Assembly: GCF_040869045.1 (NCBI RefSeq)
Contig: NC_090323.1
Span: 176,164,083-176,228,082, forward strand
Reading direction: 5' to 3'
DNA from: Eurosta solidaginis
Lineage: Eukaryota > Arthropoda > Insecta > Diptera > Tephritidae
DNA length: 64,000 nucleotides
Positions 56,441 through 64,000 of the stretch are shown piece after piece. The notes below the pieces were generated by a model that saw only the letters and a program-made list of their open reading frames with translations, did no database searches and was not told the DNA's origin. Positions within the stretch are counted from its first letter, which is position 1. Each line of letters opens with the position of its first letter. The position numbers and the translations under genes were made by a program.

Positions 56441-57092
56441 TTGATTTTACCCAAATGGATTGGGACATCAGGGGAATGGAAAGTATAAATGGGGCAACAG
56501 AAATAGAGGAAGCATATTAAAAAGTATGAAGTGTAAGAGAAAAAGGAAGAGAAGGAAGTTTTTTAAAAGAAAATCGAGGATGAGCGAAATAGAAGAGGGC
56601 CACGGACCGGGGTAGGATGTAGAAATAAGAGGCAGATGAAGAAATATCTCAAGAGAAATGAAAATGAATGGGAAAGGTGCATAAGAAGATGGCGTTTTGG
56701 GAAGAGGAGGCAGGAAGGAAGAGCAGCAGGTAGCCGGAGATCATAAGTCATGTACAAGCTGGAAGCAGGACGCAGAGAAAGAGGGTTTAAAAGGAAAACG
56801 CGAAAAAAGGAAGCATAACAGAAAAAAATCACGACAAATCACAAAAAAGAAGGTCCGAGCATAATATTATTTACGCGGATTCCATAAAATTTGTGCGCGT
56901 ATTTTATTGCAGTGACCTTACAATATCTACAATGTGTGCATTCTGTGTAGTCCGTACACCGTTTCAAGACAAAGGGAGTCCCCTAGTGTGTTTTGCACGT
57001 CTTTCAAGAAACATCGATTTTCAATCTCAGTATGCAACCCATTTATGAAGGAATGAACTTTAGCACGAAACCATTTTTTCAAAATTTATTGT
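56441..57092. other. Purine-rich DNA, no gene
   Basis: 56480-56850 is an AG-rich tract like those at 10411 and 55610; the opposite-strand ORF is compositional. Confidence 0.5.
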
Positions 57093-57780
57093 TATACCCA
57101 GCTGTACTTGTACACAGCGTATTATAACTTTGATTGGATAATGGTTGGTTGTCCGTCCGTCCGTCTTTTTGTCCGCTAACTCGATAACTTGAGCAAATAG
57201 TGAGATATCTTCACCAAATTCGGAATACGTGCTTATCTGTATCCAGAATAGATTGACATTGAAAAGAGCGAAATCGGAGAATAACCACGCCCAATTTTTC
57301 AATTCAAAAACGAATACCGCTAAGATAAAATTTGGTAAGTGCAGTTTAAGTGCGGTAAGTGGTTTTATGACGCAAAATATAAATAAAAAAAAATTTTTGA
57401 ATATGGGCGTGGCACCACCCTCATTTGGAAGAAGAAAATTTGGAAGCTTAACAAGCCGTAAATCAAGAGCCGTTAAAGATATTACATTGAAATTTGGGAA
57501 ATACACTATCCTTGCCAAATTATATAGACTGAGTAAAGATTAACTAAATCGGTTTAAGAACACTCTCACTTTTTCTAAAGATCTGACTTTAACAAAGTTT
57601 ACAATAACTCTATAATATTTAACTACGTTTGACTTTTAGTGCCATAAGTTGGACAAAAATCTCCCAATCTGAACCAAGTTAGGCTCTGAAAATGAGCGAA
57701 ATCGCCTGAAAGCCACTCCTACTTCAGCGTTTCGAGTACACTGCTGGATATGTAATATTCGGTTTCTCCAGAACTTATCC
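57093..57780 (+). mobile_element. H1 variant b (DINE-1-like), shortened copy
   Basis: Starts TATACCCAGCTGTACTTGTA, has GTCCGTCCGTCCGTC at 57150-57170 directly after GGTTGGTTGT (the AAAGGAATCGAG..CCATG segment is deleted), CACGCCCAATTTT blocks, and ends with ATGTAATATTCGG..CCAGAAC, a decayed palindrome. At its right end it abuts the Jockey-like fragment. Confidence 0.7.
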
Positions 57781-58068
57781 AAGGTGGATCCCTGAAAAAC
57801 GGAAAATGGCCTGAGTTATTACGCTATTAAAGCCTGGGAACTAGCTAATATAGGAGGTTCTTATCGTCCGATAACTCTCCTATCGCCAGTAGCCAAGACA
57901 CTTGAAGCCATTCTGATTCCCTACTTCAATGCAAATTTTAAACTTGCCAATCATCAGCATGGCTTCCGAAAATTAAATAGCACTACCACCACTCTAAACG
58001 CCATTAACACACAGATAAATTGCGGATTAAATCAAAACCCCCACCGTAGGACAGTACTCGTGTGAGGA
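57777..58068 (+). pseudogene. Jockey-like LINE RT fingers fragment
   Basis: Plus-strand frames with two stops read IPEKRKMA, stop, VITLLKPGN, YRPITLLSPVAKTLEAIL, then NHQHGFRKLNSTTTTLNAIN and CGLNQNP (RT motifs 1-2 and the HGFRK block). It carries the segment deleted from the LINE at 46540-50140 and so is an independent copy of the family. It breaks off at about 58068, where a 1.5-kb foreign segment starts; the RT resumes at about 59600. Confidence 0.75.
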
Positions 58069-58159
58069 CCAAATATAAACCAATAATTTGGCCCACACAA
58101 AACAACCCCCCCCACAACACAGGATCAGTTACACAGACAACGCAACAAAAATAAAACAC

Positions 58160-58372
58160 TACAGCAGGATGGCCTAGTGGTTAAAGGCTACTGCAGTTTC
58201 ACCATGTGATTCACGGTTCGAATCCCGGTGAAACCTTTGATAACATTACAAAATTGCCTGATGATGATTACGTTGGCGGTTTTCAAAATGGGTCCATCGC
58301 AATATGCCAGTAAATGTTTCTTTCTTTTCAGTTTCTCTTAGAAAATATAATAATTGAAATTCAATTATTATA
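58160..58372 (+). mobile_element. Family R SINE-like element, second copy (tRNA-like head, decayed ribozyme core)
   Basis: A box TGGCCTAGTGGTTAAAGG (58170-58187) and B box GGTTCGAATCC (58215-58225) at tRNA spacing, flanked by the 8-bp pair GTTTCACC/GGTGAAAC. CTGATGA lies at 58258-58264 and GTC at 58292-58294, with ATTGC before the core and GCAAT shortly after, but the GAAA element is changed to CAAAA. The 3' part GTCCATCGCA and TTTCTCTTA resembles the copy at 22484-22747. The end is a 12-bp perfect palindrome (58347-58371). It is not a functional tRNA: the arms do not give a cloverleaf. Confidence 0.5.
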
Positions 58373-58948
58373 AGCCGGTGCTAAGCTCATGCATTCTTAA
58401 ATATAAGTATAAACTGAACACACCATTAAACAAACTACATAAGAACACCATCAGAAACATTAGCCAACACAACACGAAACACAAACAACTCTCTGAAACA
58501 TCGCTAGCGCAATAAGTTGCCGCAACAATCCACAGCAACACCGTAACCATGGCAACGCAACGAGCTAAGCTAGCAACATCAAGATCACTGGCTATGAAAA
58601 GGGCAACACAGCAAGACAGCAGGGAGTCAGCACGCGGTTGTGGTTGCGTTCCTTAGGAGAATGTCGTAGGCTGAGAATTGTGGGTAAACTGGTTTTGACC
58701 GCTCTGCAACGCTTTAGACCACGCTCGCTCTCTCGAAAGCAAACGTCATCCACCGCGTCGTGATCCCGCGCTCATCCAAACGCTAACCGCGGCAGAAGTA
58801 CGTCGGCATTCGCAGAAGAAGTGAAACGCCAAACTTGTCTGTACCGAGGCTAACGGGTCTCACCTAACGGGACGGGAAGTGCGATCGTCACCTGAGCAGC
58901 AATTGAAGGGCATCTGAAAGACGTATTAGTTTTAACCATCGCCAGACA

Positions 58949-59395
58949 GTGCGTTTCATAGGAGAAAGCCGTGGGCTGAGGATTGCGGGTAAGCTGTTTT
59001 TGACCGTTCTACAATGGCTTAGACCGCGCTCGCTCACTGCTAAGCGAAGGCCCACAACGTCACAAGTCCGCGCAGCACACGACGTTGGCCATGGCAGAAA
59101 TAGCCTATGCAAACATACGACGTTGACCGCAGCAAAGTTACGCAAGCATACGGCGTTGGCCGCAGAAGAGTTACGCAAACATACGACGTTGGCCGCAGCA
59201 GAGTCAGCGCTGTCGCCAGCCACACCAGAGTTACAATTACGCAGACGCACAGACATAAGCCGCATCAGAGACAGCGCAATCGCTAACCATAGTAGAAACA
59301 CGCCGACGCAGGGCGTAACTGGGATAGATTTACGCATACCTAGGCAGGGGTCAGTAAGACGCCCTAACGGAACGCTCCTAAGGGGACACGAGTGA
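58949..59395 (+). CDS. Unrecognised 148-residue ORF with 11-residue repeats
   Basis: Arg- and Ala-rich predicted protein with an 11-residue repeat at residues about 56-90 (KLRKHTALAAE, ELRKHTTLAAAE), encoded by the 33-bp tandem repeat. The opposite strand is open over the same stretch (58888-59337), as expected for a 33-bp repeat with GC-rich composition, so coding status is doubtful. No domain recognised. Confidence 0.15.
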   Translation: MRFIGESRGLRIAGKLFLTVLQWLRPRSLTAKRRPTTSQVRAAHDVGHGRNSLCKHTTLTAAKLRKHTALAAEELRKHTTLAAAESALSPATPELQLRRRTDISRIRDSAIANHSRNTPTQGVTGIDLRIPRQGSVRRPNGTLLRGHE

Positions 59396-59600
59396 CCGTC
59401 AGCCCACCACTAATCATATAGCAAGCATGAAATTAAGTGAACAATACGCACACTTTGTTATACATTTTATATTATAGTTTAAGGAGTTAAGCAATAAAGT
59501 GATTTTTTACATGAAAACGATTTGCAAGGTGCCCCGAAATACAAATTTATTGTAGACGAACCTTGGACACGGCGAGTATACCCCAGCAATTATTTAAGAA

Positions 59601-60115
59601 GCACCGAGGCATGGAAAAGCTTCTGATACGGTGCAATTCAGGAATTTAACAGCCAAATCAAGTATAATTAAACAAGAGGTGCCACAGTGTGGTGTCCTAT
59701 CCCCACTTCTGTTTAACTTCTACAAATCAAAGCTACCTTCACCACCAGAAGAAGTCGCTATCGTTTCCTACGCTGGTGACTGCACAATAATGACCACAGG
59801 CTCAGGCCCAAAGATCGATGAACTTTGTAACAAAACAAAACAGCTATCTCCACGATCTCTCCAGTTCACAAACAGGCGTCGAGCCTCTATGCCTGGAGTT
59901 GCCTGGCGAATCTCTTAGTTATAGAAAAATAGCCAGAACTAGCAGAGGCGGAACGTACTCTCCTATCCAGAATCAACCCCAACATACAAAATGTATGTCC
60001 TGCTTGCAATGTGTCCTCACATGACACAAACCATCTCTTTAATTGTAATGTGGAACCAACGCCTCTAAAACCCCTCTCTTTGTGGTCCGCACTGTTTAAA
60101 CAACAACGACTAGCC
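59601..60115 (+). pseudogene. Jockey-like LINE RT and C-terminal fragment
   Basis: GKASDTVQFRNLTAKSS joins the remains of motif A (KAFDT) directly to the region before motif B, an internal deletion. VPQCGVLSPLLFNFYKSKL (motif B, Gly to Cys) and VSYAGDCTIMTTG follow, where YADD has become YAGD (59769-59780), losing a catalytic Asp. After LCNKTKQLS a second deletion leads into LLSRINPNIQ and VCPACNVSSHDTNHLFNC (about 59950-60050), the C-terminal knuckle. Closely related to the 46540-50140 element. Confidence 0.8.
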
Positions 60116-60527
60116 GGCCAGCGCGAATTTTGCAATTAAAATTTACATAAGTAACTTCCCGATAAGCTACAAGCTTGAAACTTTGAATATAGTTCAGAAC
60201 CTGATGACAATGCAATAATAAGGACAAAATCACTGCTAGGTGGCGCAAGGATCGAGATATTAACAAAATTCGTATTTGTGGTCCGATTTCGCTAATATTT
60301 GGAAATCATATTTGACATACAGGAATAGAAACCGCTTTAGTAAAAAAAATTCACGCTAGGTGTCGCAAAAATTTAGACATTCAAAAAACTCGTACTTGTC
60401 TGTCCGATTTAGCTCTTTGAACAAATATTATATACAGTCCGGTAGAAGTGACATCAAAATACTTTGGAGCACATACGTTCAAATTTTGCTAGTGAAATTT
60501 TAGTATAATAAAATAAATAAAAAAAAA
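60116..60527 (+). repeat. Imperfect 120-bp tandem dimer
   Basis: Two units, anchored by GCTAGGTGGCGCAA (60236) and GCTAGGTGTCGCAA (60356), share ACTCGTA/ATTCGTA and GTCCGATTT at matching offsets. The flanking sequence is featureless. Confidence 0.5.
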
Positions 60528-61790
60528 TTTTAAGTTAAACGGTTTTATTGAAAGCAATACTTACATTAAGTAATAATAATACTAAAAAATAGAAAATAAA
60601 ATAATTAAAAACAAGTAAGGACGGGACTGTCTTCGGCTGTGCCGAAGACTTCATACCTTTCATGAATAGGGCTGAACAATAATCTTATCCCATTCGTAAT
60701 TTCCAAATAATGCGCTGTATAAGATAAGAAATATATAGTGAACAGATGTACATACCTAAACAATTTTAAGATAAATATAAAAACATGGCAAAAACCCCCT
60801 TATCTGACCGATGGGTTGTATGGGATATATATTATATATAGCCCCCATCGAAATGATTTTTACAGGAAATCTTCTATGATATATTAGAATATATATCACC
60901 GAGTTTCACGTTTATACTTTCTAAATTAAGGGAGAAATGGCCAAAAATCTTTCTATCTGAACGATCGGTTGTATGGGATATAACTATATATAGCTCCGAT
61001 CAAAGTTATTTTTTCATGATATCTTCTATGATATATTATAATATATATCAGGGAGTTTCACGTTTATACATTCTAAATTGCAGCAAGAATGACAAAAATC
61101 GTCTTATCTGAACGATCGGTTATATGGGAGATATATGTTATAGTAGTCCGATCCTACCAGATCCGACAAATGTCTAATATAATACAAAAATACATTATTG
61201 TGCAAAATTTCATTGAGATATCTCAAAATTTGAGGGACTAGTTTGCGTTCAAACAGACAGTCGGACGGACAGACGGACGGACGGACAGACGGACATGGCT
61301 ATATCAACTCAGTTCGTCTCCCTGATCAAATCGGTATACTTATTGGTGAGTCTATCTTCTATATTACTCAATGTTACAAACATCGGACCAACGTTAATAT
61401 ACCATTTCATGTTCATGAAGGGTATACAAATTTTTTAAGTTAAACGGTTTTAGTGAAAACAATAATTACGTGAAGTAATAATAATACTAAAAGCTCATCA
61501 ATCTAGAGCGTTGATCAGACAATTAAATAAAAGCATTGGGCGCGTGAAATTTCTGAAAATGTGAAGCGTAGCATAACCTGATTAAGGTTCAGTTGACCTT
61601 ACTTGTGACTATCAATAAAAATATGACGCGTCCAACGCTTTCATTTAATTGTCTGATCAACGACCTAGATTGATGAGGAGTATGATGACTAGCTCCTAGG
61701 ACCTACCTAATTATTTTCTATATTTTAGTATTATTACTACTTAATGTAAGTATTGTTTTCAATAAAACCGTTTAACTTAAACATTTTTTT
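60528..61790. repeat. Foldback cluster with three copies of an 80-bp A repeat
   Basis: The A repeat (TTAAGTTAAACGGTTTTATT...AATAATAATACTAAAA) occurs at 60528-60610 and 61431-61492 in direct orientation and at 61706-61790 inverted. Between the second and third lie inner arms 61494-61545 and 61626-61677 (CTCATCAATCTAG..CGTTGATCAGACAATTAAAT), giving a foldback of about 360 bp (61431-61790). An H2 element occupies the space between the first two A copies. No ORF. Confidence 0.7.
60611..61426 (-). mobile_element. DINE-like element, family H2, complete-looking copy
   Basis: Opens ACAAGTAAGGACGGGACTG with the palindrome GTCTTCGGCTGTGCCGAAGAC (60630-60650). It has three internal repeats of GATCGGTTGTATGGGATATA type, a (GGAC/AGAC)n run at 61255-61295 followed by ATGGCTATATCAA, and ends CCATTTCATGTTCATGAAGG. 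Structurally parallel to H1 and to Drosophila DINE-1. No coding capacity. Confidence 0.75.
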
Positions 61791-62481
61791 TTAATTATTT
61801 TATTTAATGAAGCGTCCATAAATACTACAAGACTCATAAAATTAATACACCTGAATAATTAAAAATTTTGAATAGGAAAATTATTTGCTGACGTAGCATA
61901 TTGAGCTGCCTAATCTGCTGCTTTAATTTTTAAGTAGTGAACTAAAAAAAACCGCAAAAAAGGAAATCTCTGAAAAGTTATAGATTAATATCCCAACCAC
62001 TTAATTCTTAATAAACTTCTATGAAATTCTTTCGTAATATCTCTGATTTGGCAAGCACGTTTCCAAAGCTAATTGGATTTCTTATTAAAAAAATGCAATT
62101 TTAATTAAAGTCATAAATTCGTTTTGTGAATGTAAAATACAAGTTCATTGAAGTCGATGAACTTCTTTAAGGCAAACCGCCACATTTCGTCTTGTTAATT
62201 ATATGCAAATATTTATCTCCAATAAAGAACAGTTCGTAAAAACTTGGTGTGCTGATAAGAAATTATAAAAACAGAAAATTTAAAAAGAGCGCAAAAAATA
62301 ATTTAGATAAGTGGAAAAACCTAATGAGAAAACGACACAGAAGCGAAGTCGAAGTGACACTTATGGCACTGTAAATATTAATTAGAATTTTTCATAGACG
62401 CCAGAAAACGAGAGGCAGTTTAAAGTAGATGAAATTCTATTTTACTCACATATTTACGTATATAGAGTTTGTAGTTAATAT
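61791..62481. other. No gene seen
   Basis: AT-rich DNA before the foldback element; contains the left 9-bp duplication at 62473-62481. Confidence 0.5.
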
Positions 62482-63007
62482 GGGTCTACCACGTTATCCC
62501 CAAAATCCAAATCCCCAAAACAAAATCCCCAAAACAAAATCCCCAAATCAAAATCCTCAAAATCAAAATCCCCAACACAAAATTCCCATTTTATGTGTAA
62601 AATAAATTCAAATTAGGTTTAAAATCGCCGCGACCAAAAACGGCTAATAATCCATACCAACTTTCTGCACGGTGATGTCTTTCTGCGTAGTACACGCTTG
62701 TTCGAATTAGAGCGACTAGCAGTCCTATATATGGATAAGTAAAAATATGTATTGCCAAAATGTGAATATATAGTTATACATACATAAATATGAATGAAAG
62801 AGGAAAGAGATATTGCTATTTTTTACACGGTCATGATGTTTACCATAGCACTGGGATTTTGTGTTTGGGGATTTCGATTTTGGGGATTTTGATTTTGGGG
62901 ATTTTGATTTTGGGTATTTTGAATTTTGGGATTATGTGTTTGGGTATTTTTTTTCTTTGGGGATTTTGTGTTTGGGTATTTTTTTTTGGGGATTTCGTGG
63001 CACTCCC
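62482..63007. mobile_element. Foldback (FB)-like element with inverted TTTTGGGG-type tandem arrays
   Basis: A 526-bp element bounded by terminal inverted repeats GGGTCTACCACGTTATCCCC (left) and the inverse of GGGAGTGCCACGAAATCCCC (right). It is flanked by a perfect 9-bp direct duplication AGTTAATAT (62473-62481, 63008-63016). Each terminal repeat continues as a tandem array: about seven units like ATCCCCAAAACAAA on the left (62494-62590) and about ten like GGGGATTTTGATTTT on the right (62860-63000). Inverted terminal arrays of short tandem repeats plus a 9-bp duplication are the hallmark of Drosophila FB elements. The centre (about 62591-62855) has no ORF. The ORFs over the right array are repeat artefacts. 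Confidence 0.75.
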
Positions 63008-63604
63008 AGTTAATATTCATGAAGTTTTGCGGAAAACCCACTCTAATTTTATGAGAAACACAACACAGGGAATAATAAAGGTAAAACGTTTTTAAATAAA
63101 AGTGGAGTAAACAGAAAATCAAAAATAAGTCAAAAATTTGTGTTAGCCTTCTCTACTGCAGAAAATACGCACTAGAACAAACAGTTTGCAACAAAATATG
63201 TTTGTAATTAGGGTATCAACAAAGAGGTAATGTTGTTGTTGACAATTCAGGGAATTGTTTTTGCTTAGCAGATTTTTCAGCGAAAACGGGTTAACAGGAT
63301 TTGTTGAAGGAGCGCACAAGCTTACAAAATTCAAATTTTTGATAAGCATATAAATGAAATAAAAAGAAAGCAATTAAATTGTTGGAGTGTGGGCTTTGTA
63401 TAAAAAAAAAGTAAAAATGGAAAAAAAAATGCAAAAATTGATACTAATTAAGGATATTTAAAGGGAAAAATTGAACACAAGAAGGCTCTACATTTGCCTG
63501 TCAAAATAAGATGTGGCCGTGTTGCTCTCCATGCTCTCCAAGTTCGTGCTATGCATCGGCTGGATATCAATTGAGGAATTAGTGTCGAATTATTGGTTCG
63601 TTGG
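63008..63604. other. No gene seen
   Basis: AT-rich DNA between the foldback element and a SINE. Confidence 0.5.
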
Positions 63605-63812
63605 GCGGCCGCAAGGGTCTACTGGTAGCTTGCTCCACATACCACACCGACGGTCTTGGGTTCAAGTTGCGGGCAAAACAACTCCCAAAATTTAGAAAAA
63701 ACTGTTTCAATCAGAAAAAATGACTTTATTAGCAGGGTCTTTCCTCTGCGGTAGCCATGAAAAGCTTTTCCGTGAAAACTTATCTGCCTTGAAGGTGTCG
63801 TGCGGAGTTGAC
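63605..63812 (+). mobile_element. tRNA-derived SINE (family S1), plus orientation
   Basis: The only S1 copy on the plus strand. Head GCGGCCGCAAGGGTCTACTG, A box TGGTAGCTTGCTCC, B box TGGGTTCAAGTTGCGG, then the body to CTTGAAGGTGTCGTGCGGAG. Truncated before the usual tail, like the copy at 53566-53790. Confidence 0.75.
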
Positions 63813-64000
63813 ACAAAAGATGTAAGTCGCGTTTTATCGATTCGTTATAGGATATTTATCGCCGAGTCAGCGGCTTCCTATGTGTTTCTTATTGGATTGT
63901 TGTTATCGATGGTTTACAATTGTTTCACAAATATAAAAATTAAGCTAATCGGTATCTCTTTCAAAATAAACCGATGAGAAGTCGATGATAAACTGATAGC
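63813..64000. repeat. AT-rich CGAT/GATAA motif patch at the window end
   Basis: Contains AATAAACCGATGAGAAGTCG and GATGATAAACTGATAGC, akin to 35270-35545 and to the flanks of the LINE at 41705-44505. The repeat runs off the window. Confidence 0.35.

Larger units (their letters stand above)
58069..59600. mobile_element. Unclassified 1.5-kb insertion in a Jockey-like LINE
   Basis: Sequence between the two halves of the Jockey-like fragment. It starts near TGTGAGGACC, contains an S-like tRNA element (58160-58372), an approximately 100-bp direct duplication (58646-58745 and 58950-59046, both with CTTAGACC.CGCTCGCTC), a 33-bp tandem repeat (59117-59200) and a 148-codon plus-strand ORF at 58949-59395. 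GC content is higher than the surroundings and AATAAA occurs at about 59494. It resembles a decayed LTR-type or other composite element, but no terminal repeats or target duplication could be established. Confidence 0.4.

Noticed and set aside
58160..58240. Possible genuine tRNA gene
   Set aside because: A and B boxes are good, but the acceptor and T stems do not pair as a cloverleaf, and the sequence continues as a SINE-like body.
58888..59337. 149-codon minus-strand ORF with 11-residue VCLRN repeats
   Set aside because: Shares its openness with the opposite strand because of a 33-bp repeat; no independent support for coding.
62482..63007. Telomere or interstitial telomeric repeat
   Set aside because: Diptera of this kind lack simple telomerase repeats, and the arrays are inverted inside an element with a target duplication.
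62790..63122. ORFs rich in LGILILGIL and NPQNQNPQ repeats
   Set aside because: Translation of the simple TTTTGGGGATTTTGA array of the foldback element.

Overview
The window is eukaryotic nuclear DNA. It is AT-rich and intron-like, almost entirely non-coding, and packed with decayed transposable elements. The best guide to the host is one clean exon at 54995-55163 (minus strand). It encodes the second half of an immunoglobulin domain of the Dpr family of insect neuronal surface proteins (closest, from memory, to dpr6/dpr10). Together with Drosophila DINE-1-like repeats and insect-type LINEs, this points to a higher fly. A tephritid fruit fly with a large genome is my inference. Genes of the dpr family are known for very long introns, so much of the window may be intron of that gene.

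Layout. 219-9765: a Helentron/DINE-1-like element (family H1), tRNA-derived SINEs, a GC-rich 65-bp minisatellite, and an RTE-like LINE on the minus strand that is split by another H1 copy carrying about ten 130-bp tandem repeats. 9766-23089: intron-like DNA with H1 copies, Jockey-like and RNase H-type LINE scraps, two copies of a structured (CAA)n-tailed repeat, and a tRNA-like SINE with a candidate hammerhead ribozyme (22484-22747). 23090-26150: a decayed Penelope-like retroelement with a GIY-YIG remnant, then nested inverted repeats. 26440-41510: H1 fragments, a PIF/Harbinger-like MITE, LINE scraps and long unassigned stretches. 41511-50140: a CR1/Jockey-like LINE (+) with an RT deletion, an RNase H-LINE scrap, and a nearly full-length Jockey-like LINE (-). 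50233-57780: H1 and H2 DINE-like elements, a TA-flanked MITE with a SINE inside it, the dpr exon, and a LINE C-terminal scrap. 57777-64000: a broken Jockey-like LINE hosting a 1.5-kb insertion (with a second ribozyme-type SINE), a foldback cluster hosting an H2 element, a 526-bp foldback element built of TTTTGGGG-like repeats with a perfect 9-bp target duplication, and a SINE.

No element in the window looks fully autonomous. Every reverse transcriptase shown has a frameshift, stop, deletion or lost catalytic residue. Nested insertions give a relative order: the LINE at 3600-9765 predates the H1 copy in it, the MITE at 53377-54162 predates its SINE, and the A repeat at 60528 predates the H2 insertion. 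The observations most worth testing are the tRNA-head/hammerhead SINE, the foldback element at 62482-63007, the 0/2/10-copy satellite inside H1, and the covarying stem in the (CAA)n-tailed repeat. All family names rest on motif recognition by eye; no database search was possible.
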